DNA from: Dyella sedimenti
GTDB taxonomy: Bacteria; Pseudomonadota; Gammaproteobacteria; Xanthomonadales; Rhodanobacteraceae
DNA length: 64,000 nucleotides
Direction: 5' to 3'
Assembly: GCF_022760995.1 (NCBI RefSeq)
Contig: NZ_JAKWJO010000010.1
Coordinates: 1 to 64,000 of the forward strand
A program made the translations under genes and the position numbers. Under the pieces are notes generated by a model. The model was given only the letters and a program-made list of their open reading frames with translations, had not been told where the DNA came from and ran no database searches. Below are positions 27,219 through 35,462 of the stretch, one piece after another. Within the stretch, counting starts at the first letter, position 1; each line of letters opens with the position of its first letter.

Positions 27219-27434
27219 ATGAACTGGAAACGCGGGTTGACCAGGTTGTACCTGGTGTTCTGGCTGGTGTGGCTTGCCTACCTTGGAATCCGGACCTACC
27301 TGTTCGCATCGTCCTATGGCTGGGAGGCCACGACGCTGGGGCTTACGATGGCGGGGCTGCTTGCGCCGGGACTGCTATTGCTTGGGCTGCGCTGGGCCTT
27401 CAATGGGTTCGAAGGGCAGCCGGCCCGTTCTTGA
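27219..27434 (+). CDS. Small two-helix membrane protein, unknown function
   Basis: A 71-aa protein beginning MNWKRGLTRLYLVFWLVWL with a strong AAAGGGAG ribosome-binding site 7-8 bp before ATG 27219. Two hydrophobic helices (about residues 8-30 and 41-60) are separated by a short loop, and the tail is soluble (RWAFNGFEGQPARS). I recognise no family. The frame is open further upstream but those residues do not look coding. Confidence 0.6.
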   Translation: MNWKRGLTRLYLVFWLVWLAYLGIRTYLFASSYGWEATTLGLTMAGLLAPGLLLLGLRWAFNGFEGQPARS

Positions 27435-27509
27435 CGCACTGCGACTTTTCGCGCGATAGCGAACCTTCGATCAAGTGCGTCAGTCGCGGCGAAAGGGCGG
27501 CGGTTCTCA

Positions 27510-27775
27510 GAGCCTGTTCACGATCTCCCCGTAGCCCGCGTTGAGCCGGTGTGCCCGCCAGGGAATCGAGCGTGGCGAAGCGCCTGACTGGCGGTCAGGT
27601 CGAGCCGCGCGCGGCTTCCTGGCGGGCACACCGGCGCAACCCTCCGGGCCGGGTCTGTTTGCCCCCAGGCCGGCGTCATCGCTCGGTCGTGTACGGACGT
27701 ACACTCCCTCGCTCTTCCTTGTCCTGCGTGCAAACAGCTCCCGGCGCGGGCCACGGGGAGATCGTGAACAGGCTC
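27510..27775. mobile_element. 266-bp fold-back (MITE-like) repeat element
   Basis: The ends are GAGCCTGTTCACGATCTCC on the left and its exact reverse complement on the right; with one mismatch the inverted repeat runs to about 31 bp (27510-27540 and 27745-27775). Nested inside are GCCGGTGTGCCCGCCAG (about 27546) with its complement near 27617, and GTGTACG-GA-CGTACAC near 27689. The flanking trinucleotide is TCA on both sides (27507-27509, 27776-27778), a possible 3-bp target duplication. No protein is encoded. A partial copy lies at 46124-46200. It may be a non-autonomous transposable element or a large REP/BIME-like unit. Confidence 0.65.
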
Positions 27776-28600
27776 TCAGGCCTCGGCTCCTTGCGCGAAA
27801 TGACACAGGATGCCGCCCAGGCTGCGCAGGTCCTGGCTGTTGTGGCGGGCCACGCGGTGCAAGGGGCCGCTGGCGCCGCCGCGCAGGTAGCCGAGCCAGG
27901 CGGCGGGCGCTTCCGAGCCGGGCAGGTCGTCCTCGCGCACCACGCGCAGCAACTGGCGCTCGGCGGTGGCGAGGCGGCAGTTCTCCCACACGCCGCGCCA
28001 GCGGCGGCGCACCGGGTGCAGCAGGTCGATATGCGCCAATCCGTCGAGCGGACAGGCGCGCTGGTGCAGGCGGAAGCGCGTCTTGAGCAGGGGCGCGTCG
28101 TAGGACTTGCCGTTGTAGCTGACCAGCACGCTGTCCGGCCGCAGCCAGGCGGCGAAGCAGTCGAGCATGGCCGCTTCGCCGGCCAGGGTGGTGATCAGCA
28201 GCTGGCGTTCGCGGAACCGGCCGCCGTGCCAGTCGGCGACGCCGATCATGAAGGCGCGCGTGCCGGTGCCGCCGGCCAGTCCGGTGGTTTCGGTGTCGAA
28301 CAGCAGCAGGCGCTCGGGCGCGATGGTGCCGGCGACGCGGGCGAAGCCGGCGTCGAACGCGGCGGGCATCGGCGGCCAGTCGCCCAGGCTTTCGCTCAGC
28401 TGCAGGCCGGGGGCGATGCAGTGGCCGGGCAGGGCGGCGGGCTCCATCGCCTTGCGTTGCGTCGGATGGGTGGCGCGCTGGCGCACGCCGAGCAGGGCGC
28501 GCAGGTTGTCCGCCAGCGGCTCGGGGCGCCGCGCGGGCGCCGCCACGGTGACGCCGGCCTGGCGACGCAGGCCGCGCAGCTTGTCGGCCAGCGCGTTCAC
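27776..28600 (-). CDS. mrfB: DnaQ-like 3'-5' exonuclease, MrfB (YprB) homologue
   Basis: A 274-aa RNase H-fold exonuclease. Exo I is LLLFDTETTG (Asp102, Glu104), Exo II SYNGKSYDAPLL (Asp168), and the last acidic motif is in HNSQDLRSL (His253, Asp257). In Bacillus subtilis MrfB acts with helicase MrfA to remove mitomycin-C adducts, and pairing with an MrfA-like helicase gene here supports the same job. The start is GTG 28600, overlapping the helicase stop as GTGA; residues upstream of it are helicase-gene shadow. It lacks a C-terminal TPR region such as I recall for YprB. Its stop codon lies at the edge of the fold-back repeat. Confidence 0.82.
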   Translation of the reverse strand: MNALADKLRGLRRQAGVTVAAPARRPEPLADNLRALLGVRQRATHPTQRKAMEPAALPGHCIAPGLQLSESLGDWPPMPAAFDAGFARVAGTIAPERLLLFDTETTGLAGGTGTRAFMIGVADWHGGRFRERQLLITTLAGEAAMLDCFAAWLRPDSVLVSYNGKSYDAPLLKTRFRLHQRACPLDGLAHIDLLHPVRRRWRGVWENCRLATAERQLLRVVREDDLPGSEAPAAWLGYLRGGASGPLHRVARHNSQDLRSLGGILCHFAQGAEA

Positions 28601-31017
28601 AGCGCCGCGATGAGGTCGAGCACGCGCGTGGCGAGCGACTTCAGCGAGTGCTCGCCTCGCTCGTCGGCGGCGAGCACGGGACCCACGCAGGCTGGGCAGC
28701 CGTGCCGGCAATCGCAGCGCTGCACCAGTTCGCGGGCGAGCCGTACCAGGTCCTCGCGGCGCTCGTACAGCGGCGCGCTGAGCCCGACGCCGCCGGGGAA
28801 GGCGTCGTAGAGGTAGAGCGTGGGAATGAACGGACCATGCGCAATGGCATCCGCGTCACTCATGCCCGAACGCAACTGTGCGCGTCCGTTCGCGTCGGGC
28901 GTGGCGAACCAGGCGCCATCGCCGCTGCCCACGGCCTTCTGCAGGTCGCGCGCCTCGGCCATCACCGCCACGGTGGCGACGATGTGCAGCGCATGCGCGG
29001 CGGCGAGGAAGCCGTCGAGCGCCTGCTGGCGATGGTCGAAGGCCTGCTCCAGCGCGCGCTGCGGCAACTGCCACCACACGGCGGTGGTGTGCAGCTCCAG
29101 GTCGGGCAGGTTCACCGGGCCGTAGCCGATGTTCTCGTGCGTGTAGTAGCGGATCTTCTTGTAGCCGGCCACGCGGCGCGCCACGTGCACCTCGCCGTGG
29201 TGGGCGCTGCCGGCACCGGCCGGCGAGCCGTCGAAGGCTTCCAGCACCTTGAGCCGGGTGTAGTCGATGGCGTCGGTGTAGTAGTCCACCTGCGTGCGCG
29301 TGACGTACGCCTTGCGCCCGTCCCAGTCCAGCTTCTCCACCTGGTAGGGCGCGGACTGCACCATGTGGATCGCGCCTTCGTACAGGGTGAGCGCGGCGGC
29401 GCTGAAGTCGACCTCGGCCACGATGGTCTGCCGCCCGCCGGTGCGGTCCACCACCACGAAGTTGCCGTCGGCCACCGAGCGCAGCGACACCGCGTTGGCC
29501 GGGTAGCTGTCGGCGATCCATTCGAAACGGCTGTTTTCCTGGTGCAGCACGCCTTCCTCGGCCAGCACCCGCAGCCACGGCGTGGCGTCCTGCGGGCCGA
29601 ACAGCCCGCCGTCGTCGAAGGGCAACTCGAAGGCGGCGCAGCGGATATGGTCGAGCAGGATCAATGGCTGGTCGGGCGCGATGCGCGCATGTTCCGGCGA
29701 TGCGCCCTGGAAGAATTCGGGATGGCGCACCAGGTACTGGTCGAGCGGGTCGCTGCTGGCCACCAGCACGCCCAGCGAGGCCTGTTGGCGGCGTCCCGCG
29801 CGGCCGAAGCGCTGCCAGGTCGCCGCCACGCTGCCGGGATAGCCGTTGAGCACCACCACGTCCAGCGCGCCGATATCCACGCCCAGTTCCAGCGCCGAGG
29901 TGCTGACGATGCCATCCACCTGGCCGGCGCGCATCTCGCGTTCGGCGGCGCGGCGTTCGGTCGGCAGGTAGCCGCCGCGATAGGCGCGGATGCGCGGCGG
30001 CTTGCGCGGATCGCTGTCGAACACGTCCTTGAGGTACTTGGTGAGCACTTCCACCATAAGCCGCGACTGCGCGAACACCAGGGTCTTGAGCCCCGCGCGG
30101 ATCGCGGTGCGCGCGATGCGGTTGGACTGCGAGCGCGCCGACGCGCGCAAGCCCAGGTCGGGATTCACCACCGGCGGGTTCCACAGCAGCACGTGCTTCT
30201 CGCCCATCGGCGCGCCGCTGTCGGTGATGGCGGTGACCGGCTGCTCGATCAGCGCGGAAGCATGCTCGGCCGGGTTGCCGATGGTAGCCGAGCACAGGAT
30301 GAACTGCGGCGACACGCCATAGAACGCGCATACCCGCTGCAGCCGCCGCAGCACGTTGGCCACGTGCGAGCCGAACACACCGCGATAGGTGTGCACCTCG
30401 TCGATCACCACGAACGCCAAGTTCTCGAAGAACTGCGCCCATTTGGTGTGATGCGGCAGGATCGCCTGGTGCAGCATGTCCGGGTTGCTCACCACGATGT
30501 CGCCGTGCAGGCGGATGGCCTGGCGCGCGTCGCCCGGCGTATCGCCGTCGAAGGTAAAGGCCTTCACGCCCAGTTGGCCGGCCTGGTTCAGTTCCAGCAG
30601 TTCCGCCACCTGGTCCTGCGCCAGCGCCTTGGTGGGAAACAGGTACAGCGCCTTGGCCCGCTGGCGGATCGCCGCGCTGATCACCGGCAGCGTGTAGCAC
30701 AGCGACTTGCCCGACGCGGTGGGCGTGGCGATCACCACGTGCTCGCCCGCCGCGGTGGCCTCCCAGGCACGGGCCTGGTGATCGTAGAGCTGTTCGATGC
30801 CGCGGCAGCGCAGTGCCTGCGCCAGCGCGGGCGGCATGTCGCCGGGCAATGGGGCGTAGCGGCCTTCCCTGCCGGGTAGCACGAAGGCGCCGGTGATGCG
30901 GTCGCCATAGCGCCTGGCCAGCCGCCGGGCAAGCTGGTCGCCGCCCGCCGCGGCGACGGCTTGGCCGTCGTCGCGCTGCCACTCACGCTGGGCCAGGGGA
31001 TTGGGCAAGGCATTCAT
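28597..31017 (-). CDS. mrfA: DEAH-box DNA helicase with DUF1998, MrfA (YprA) homologue
   Basis: An 806-aa superfamily 2 helicase. Walker A is ATPTASGKS, the DEVH box is in VVIDEVHTYRG, motif III is CSATIGNP, and motif VI is QRFGRAGRR. The C-terminal DUF1998 part carries four cysteines in CDCRHGCPAC (Cys768, 770, 774, 777), the metal-binding signature of MrfA. Established work on B. subtilis places MrfA/MrfB in a UvrABC-independent repair route for mitomycin-C damage. The gene overlaps mrfB by 4 bp, so helicase and nuclease are translationally coupled. The length fits a full MrfA. It stands apart from the autotransporter by a hairpin. Confidence 0.85.
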   Translation of the reverse strand: MNALPNPLAQREWQRDDGQAVAAAGGDQLARRLARRYGDRITGAFVLPGREGRYAPLPGDMPPALAQALRCRGIEQLYDHQARAWEATAAGEHVVIATPTASGKSLCYTLPVISAAIRQRAKALYLFPTKALAQDQVAELLELNQAGQLGVKAFTFDGDTPGDARQAIRLHGDIVVSNPDMLHQAILPHHTKWAQFFENLAFVVIDEVHTYRGVFGSHVANVLRRLQRVCAFYGVSPQFILCSATIGNPAEHASALIEQPVTAITDSGAPMGEKHVLLWNPPVVNPDLGLRASARSQSNRIARTAIRAGLKTLVFAQSRLMVEVLTKYLKDVFDSDPRKPPRIRAYRGGYLPTERRAAEREMRAGQVDGIVSTSALELGVDIGALDVVVLNGYPGSVAATWQRFGRAGRRQQASLGVLVASSDPLDQYLVRHPEFFQGASPEHARIAPDQPLILLDHIRCAAFELPFDDGGLFGPQDATPWLRVLAEEGVLHQENSRFEWIADSYPANAVSLRSVADGNFVVVDRTGGRQTIVAEVDFSAAALTLYEGAIHMVQSAPYQVEKLDWDGRKAYVTRTQVDYYTDAIDYTRLKVLEAFDGSPAGAGSAHHGEVHVARRVAGYKKIRYYTHENIGYGPVNLPDLELHTTAVWWQLPQRALEQAFDHRQQALDGFLAAAHALHIVATVAVMAEARDLQKAVGSGDGAWFATPDANGRAQLRSGMSDADAIAHGPFIPTLYLYDAFPGGVGLSAPLYERREDLVRLARELVQRCDCRHGCPACVGPVLAADERGEHSLKSLATRVLDLIAAL

Positions 31018-31050
31018 GGGTGCGCTCCGTCCGGGAACGGCATTGCACCC

Positions 31051-31081
31051 GCCGGCCGTCTCAATCCTTGAGACGGCCGGC
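31051..31081 (-). terminator. Strong 14-bp hairpin between autotransporter and mrfA
   Basis: GCCGGCCGTCTCAA (31051-31064) and its exact complement (31068-31081) enclose a 3-nt loop, 12 bp after the autotransporter stop codon. It would be very stable and probably ends that transcript. There is no T-run on the minus strand, so termination may be Rho-assisted or the hairpin may serve to protect the 3' end. Confidence 0.55.
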
Positions 31082-31092
31082 GCCGGAATGGC

Positions 31093-34000
31093 CTAGAAGG
31101 CCCAGGTCAGGCTCACGCGGGCGGCCTGGTCGGAGGCATGGCTGGCGTACTGACCCTGGTAGCTCGCATCCACCGCCACGCTGCGCGACAGCGCGAAGCT
31201 CAAGCCCGCATCGAACGCGGCCGCATTGTGCGCTACCGGCACGCCATCGACGGTGAAGGCCGTGCCGCCGGCCTGGAAGCGCAGCGTGCTGCTGGTGGCG
31301 GTGTCGCCCCAGGCATGCTGCCAGCCCAGCCCGAGGTGGGCGCGCAGGCCACCGCTGGCGTCCAGCGCGAACACGCCGCGCAGGCCCAGCGTGGCGTAGG
31401 TGGCCGAGTCGTCCTGCGCGCCGGCATCCAGCGCGGCCGGTCCACCGCTCTCGCTGGCCGCGTCGGTATGCAGGCGCACGTGCGCCACGTCCAGGAAGGG
31501 CGACAGCGTGCTGGCGCCCAGCGCGAACGCATAGCTGCCGTCCAGGTAAGCCTGCGCGGTGTTGGCGTCGTACTCGCTGTCGTAGCGGCCCTGGAAGCCG
31601 TTGAAGGCGACGCCGCGATGGCTGTCCACCGTCTGCCAGGTATAGGCGAGCGCGCCGCGCAGCTGCCAGCCGCCCGATGCCACGTCGCCGTACACGCCCA
31701 GGTGGGTGCCGGTGGCGTGGGAGGACGAGCCCAGCGCATCGACGCCGGTGCTGCTCTGGCCGTAGCCGACCACGGCGCCCAGGCGTGCCAGCGAGCCCAC
31801 CGGCAGGTCGGCGCCCACCAGCAGGCCGCTGCCGTCGGCAGTGAGGCGCGAGGCGTTGCCATCGCCGTCGTGGTCGCCCCAGTGGCCCCAGCCGGCGGTC
31901 CACGCGGTGACGCCGCCCTCGCTAGTGGCGCTGAGGCCATTGGCGCCGTTGTTCACGCCCAGCAGGTGGCCGTTGATGGCCTCGCGCACGTAGCGGCTGT
32001 CGTCGAGCAGGGCGGTGCGCGTGCTCGCATAGCCCTGGCCGGAAAGCTGGTCGAAGGCGCGGCGGGCCTCGCCGGCTTCGGCCGTCACCACGGCGTTGTA
32101 GACCGCGCTGTTCCAGCCCAGGCTTTCCACCGCGGCGGCGGTGGCGCGCTGGTTGGCGGTCTGCGCCACGCTGGCGAAACTGACGTCGTTGCGTTCCAGC
32201 GACAGCGTTACCGCATTGTTGCCGTACGCCAGCATGGGCGTGAGGAAGGCGAGGCTCGAACTGGCCGAGGCGAACTGGCCGCTGATGCCCTGGCTGGCGG
32301 TGAGGATGGTGTAGTCGGTGCGCGGTGCCCAGTTGCCGGCCTGGGCGAGCACCACGGCGCCGCCGGCGAGGTTGGCCTTGCCCGCGACGGCGAGGCGGCT
32401 GGACTGGCCGTCCGGCGTGGCGTCGATGTTGAGCGTGCCGCTCGCGGTCTGCGTGTAGTTGCCCTGGATGGTGAGCGTGCCGATCGACGCGCCCGGCCAC
32501 ACCGTACCGGCGTTGGTGACGTTGCCGCCAATACTGCCGTGGCCGCGCAGCATGCCGCCCGCCGCCACCTGCACGTTGCCGCCCAGGGTGGCCGAGGGCG
32601 ATTGCGCATCACCCACTTCCAACGTGCCGGCATTGATCGTGGCGGTGCCGGTGAACACATTGTTGCCGTCGAGCACCAGCGTGCCGCTGCCGGTCTTGGC
32701 GATGCCGTAGCCGCCGGCGATGGCGCCCGCCTGCGTGGCCGTGTCGCTGCCGTCCACCTCCAGCGTGGCGGTGCCCTGCAGGCTGATCGCATTGGCGAGG
32801 GCGATGCCGTTGCGATAGACCACCGTCGCATCCGATGCCAGCAGCTGGCCGCTGCCGATCGCGCCGCTGTTGCCCAGCACCAGGGTGCCGCCGCTGAGCG
32901 TGGTGTCGCCGGTGTAGCTGCTGGCGCCGTTGAGCGTGGTGGTGCCGCTGCCGATGGCCACGCTGGCGAAGTGCGAGATGCTGCCCGCGTAGGTGAAGGC
33001 GTTGCCGGCGCCCGGCACGATGGTGAGCGTACTGGTGCCTGTGCCGCCGGAGATGTCGCCGTTGATCGCCGCCGCGCCGCCCAGGATCTGCAGGCTGCTG
33101 TTGCCGCTGCCCAGGTCCACCGCGAGGTGGCTGCTGTCGGCGGTGATGGTGCCGTAGTCGACGATGGTGGCGTCGTTGCCGCCGGTGTAGACCGCCGCCG
33201 CGCTGCCGCCGCCTTCCAGCGTGCCGCCGGCGAGGTTGGTGATGGTGACGATGAAGGTGTTCGCCGCGCCGGTGACCGCGATGGCCGAGTCGCTCTGGCC
33301 GCGGATCAGGCCGCTGTTGGTGATGCTGGTATTGCCGTAGATGCCCTGCACCGGAATCGCCGTCCCGGTGGTGGGGTCCTTGTCGATGCCGGCCAGGGTG
33401 ATGCCGCGGCCGGTGCCGCTGTTGGCGGTGCCGTCGGCGTTGGTGGCCGCGTTGTCGCCTTCGATGGTGCCGGAGTTGACGATGGTGCCGCCGCCCACCG
33501 TGACGCCTTCGCTGGTGTCGTTGTAGGCGTGCAGGGACTTGATGGTGCCGCTGTTGGTGAGGTTCACCAGGCCGTCCACGTCGACGCCGTCGCCGTCGCC
33601 CTGCACGCCGTTGCCGGTGATGGTGCCGTGGTTGACCACGGTGACCAGCTCGTTGCCGTTGATGCCGTCGATATTGATGCCGGCGCCGTTGTCGCCCTGG
33701 ATGGTGCCGCCGAGGTTGTTCGTCACCGACATCGCATAGGTGCCGTCGCCATCCGTATTGCCGCCGGTAATGCCGTGGCGGGCACCCTCGATGGTGCCGG
33801 AGGCGGTCGTGCTGGCATTGACGATGGTGATGTTGCTGTTGGACTGCGCGTCGATGCCGTCGCTGCCGTCGGTGCTTCCCGGGTTGTTGGTCGATTTGAT
33901 CAGGCCGTCGTTGTAGACATAGCCGCCGACGCCGGGGCGCACGGCATCGGCCTCGTTGGCCTGGATGACGCCGGTGGCGTAGTTGTTGAGCACGTTGCTG

Positions 34001-34443
34001 CCGGAGCTGATCGCGTTGAAATCGATCGCCTGCGAGCCGCCGTTGGAGGCGTTGAGCGAGGTCAGCGTGCCGTAGTTGTTGAAGGTGATGCTGCTGCTGC
34101 CCTTGTTCATCTGGATCACGTCGCCGTCGGCCGCTTGCATCACGGCCCCGGCGTTGTTGGTCACGGTCAGCGTGAGGTGGCCGCTGTTGTCGCGGATGTC
34201 GCGGCCGGTGCCGGTCTGGATGATCGTGCCGTTGTTGACGAGCGTGCTGTTGCCGGTGACGGTGACGGCTACCGTGTCGCTGCCGATGGAAAGGGTGCCT
34301 CCCGCATTCACCGTGCCCGCGTCGCCGGCGGCCAGCGTCTGGCCGGCGGTGACGGTTTGTCCCGTGCCTACCGTGAACGAGGCCGCCGTGGCGGGTTGGG
34401 CGAGTGCGAAAAGGATTCCCGCGGCGAGCAGCTTCTTCTTCAT
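31093..34443 (-). CDS. Type V (classical) autotransporter with repetitive beta-helix passenger
   Basis: A 1116-aa surface protein. Signal peptide: MKKKLLAAGILFALAQPATA. The passenger (about residues 25-780) is a beta-helix full of short Gly/Thr/Asn repeats such as VNNGTIIQTGTG, ITNSGLIRGQ and PATR-type GSGTLVLDGNNVFTGTATINAGTLEVGD-like units. The last ~280 residues form the translocator barrel ending VSLTWAF with the C-terminal Phe required for BAM assembly. No protease or lipase motif is visible in the passenger, so adhesin or biofilm function is only a guess. The ATG at 34443 was chosen over one 18 bp upstream because the signal peptide begins there. It is divergent from a two-component system. 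Confidence 0.9.
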   Translation of the reverse strand: MKKKLLAAGILFALAQPATAASFTVGTGQTVTAGQTLAAGDAGTVNAGGTLSIGSDTVAVTVTGNSTLVNNGTIIQTGTGRDIRDNSGHLTLTVTNNAGAVMQAADGDVIQMNKGSSSITFNNYGTLTSLNASNGGSQAIDFNAISSGSNVLNNYATGVIQANEADAVRPGVGGYVYNDGLIKSTNNPGSTDGSDGIDAQSNSNITIVNASTTASGTIEGARHGITGGNTDGDGTYAMSVTNNLGGTIQGDNGAGINIDGINGNELVTVVNHGTITGNGVQGDGDGVDVDGLVNLTNSGTIKSLHAYNDTSEGVTVGGGTIVNSGTIEGDNAATNADGTANSGTGRGITLAGIDKDPTTGTAIPVQGIYGNTSITNSGLIRGQSDSAIAVTGAANTFIVTITNLAGGTLEGGGSAAAVYTGGNDATIVDYGTITADSSHLAVDLGSGNSSLQILGGAAAINGDISGGTGTSTLTIVPGAGNAFTYAGSISHFASVAIGSGTTTLNGASSYTGDTTLSGGTLVLGNSGAIGSGQLLASDATVVYRNGIALANAISLQGTATLEVDGSDTATQAGAIAGGYGIAKTGSGTLVLDGNNVFTGTATINAGTLEVGDAQSPSATLGGNVQVAAGGMLRGHGSIGGNVTNAGTVWPGASIGTLTIQGNYTQTASGTLNIDATPDGQSSRLAVAGKANLAGGAVVLAQAGNWAPRTDYTILTASQGISGQFASASSSLAFLTPMLAYGNNAVTLSLERNDVSFASVAQTANQRATAAAVESLGWNSAVYNAVVTAEAGEARRAFDQLSGQGYASTRTALLDDSRYVREAINGHLLGVNNGANGLSATSEGGVTAWTAGWGHWGDHDGDGNASRLTADGSGLLVGADLPVGSLARLGAVVGYGQSSTGVDALGSSSHATGTHLGVYGDVASGGWQLRGALAYTWQTVDSHRGVAFNGFQGRYDSEYDANTAQAYLDGSYAFALGASTLSPFLDVAHVRLHTDAASESGGPAALDAGAQDDSATYATLGLRGVFALDASGGLRAHLGLGWQHAWGDTATSSTLRFQAGGTAFTVDGVPVAHNAAAFDAGLSFALSRSVAVDASYQGQYASHASDQAARVSLTWAF

Positions 34444-34796
34444 GGGTGGCCCCTGTGGCAAGAGCCGCGGAGTGTGTGACGGCTATTGCGTAATTTTCAT
34501 GACAGCGGCGAGACAGCGTGGCCGGTCCGCGGTCATGGACGTCTGGACGTCCGCAGGGGGGGGGCGCATGATATTGCGTGGCGCGCGATATCCACGGAAT
34601 CCCCAGCCGCCGCCCTTCGGGGCAGGGACGTCGCCGCGCTGGCGTTTTCCCACGCAAGCCCCTGGCGGGCGCCGGCGCGCGTTCCACCCGGCCTTGGCCC
34701 TGGGGCGGCAGGAGGCGCCGCGCCGCTTAAGCGTTTCATAAGGCGCCTGGCCGATAATTCCCTGGCCATTCCATGGGCGACGGGAGCTGTCGGTTC
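34444..34796. promoter_or_regulatory. Divergent intergenic region (353 bp) with a G9 tract
   Basis: This space separates the minus-strand autotransporter from the plus-strand response regulator and must hold both promoters. It contains GGACGT-CTGG-ACGTCC (about 34539-34554), a 6-4-6 inverted repeat, immediately followed by a run of nine G (34556-34564). Such a run is prone to slippage. No gene was seen here. Exact promoter elements could not be placed. Confidence 0.4.
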
Positions 34797-35462
34797 GTGC
34801 ATATCCTTCTGGTCGAAGACGACGTGCGCCTCGGCGAGGCGCTGCAGCGCGCGCTGCAGCGCCTGAGCTATACGGTGTCCTGGCTGCGCGACGGCCGCAC
34901 GGCCCTGGCGGCCATGCGCGACCGTACCGCCGACCTGGTCCTGCTCGACCTTGGCCTGCCGGGGCGCGACGGCATCGACGTGCTGGTGGAGGCCAGGCGG
35001 GCAGGCGTGGAGACGCCGGTGCTGGTGATGACGGCGCGCGACGGGCTCTCCTCGCGCGTCGACGGGCTAGACGCCGGCGCCGACGACTACCTGGTCAAGC
35101 CCTTCCATGTGGAGGAGCTGGCCGCGCGCATCCGCTCGTTGAACCGCCGCATGCGCGGCCTGGCCGCCAATCGCATCGACGTGGGCATGCTGAGCCTGGA
35201 CATGGGGACTTCCAGGGTGGTTTTCCGTGGCCGGACGGTAGACCTCACCCGCCGTGAATTCGCCCTGCTGCAGGCGCTGATGGAGAACGCCGGGCGGCTG
35301 GTGCGCCGCGAGAGCCTGGAAAATTCGCTGTACGGTCTGGACCACGTGGTCGGCAACAACGCGCTGGAAGTGCTGGTGCATTCGCTGCGGCGCAAGCTGG
35401 ACCACGAGACGATCCGCAACGTGCGCGGCTTCGGCTACATGATCCCGCGGGACCCGAAGTGA
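34797..35462 (+). CDS. OmpR-family response regulator
   Basis: A 221-aa two-domain regulator. The receiver begins VHILLVEDD with the phosphoacceptor Asp51 in VLLDLGLPG, Thr79 in VMTARDG and Lys101 in YLVKPF; a winged-helix DNA-binding domain follows (LTRREFALLQALMENAGRLV, then NALEVLVHSLRRKL). GTG 34797 was chosen over ATG 34773 because typical members begin directly at 'xILLVEDD' and GGGAG lies upstream. The gene resembles QseB/PmrA/TctD types. It overlaps the kinase gene by 4 bp (GTGA) and heads a unit that includes an RND pump, which it probably controls. Confidence 0.92.
   Translation: MHILLVEDDVRLGEALQRALQRLSYTVSWLRDGRTALAAMRDRTADLVLLDLGLPGRDGIDVLVEARRAGVETPVLVMTARDGLSSRVDGLDAGADDYLVKPFHVEELAARIRSLNRRMRGLAANRIDVGMLSLDMGTSRVVFRGRTVDLTRREFALLQALMENAGRLVRRESLENSLYGLDHVVGNNALEVLVHSLRRKLDHETIRNVRGFGYMIPRDPK

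Noticed and set aside
27541-27756. Short open frames inside the fold-back element.
   Set aside because: They read across inverted repeats, have no ribosome-binding sites and show no conserved protein features.
32600-34300. Repetitive sequence suggesting a CRISPR array or tandem repeat.
   Set aside because: The repeats are degenerate, in frame, and encode Gly/Thr-rich beta-helix turns of an autotransporter passenger.
28648-34479. Long plus-strand open frames opposite mrfA and the autotransporter.
   Set aside because: They mirror codon bias of the real minus-strand genes, lack recognisable domains and have no plausible starts.
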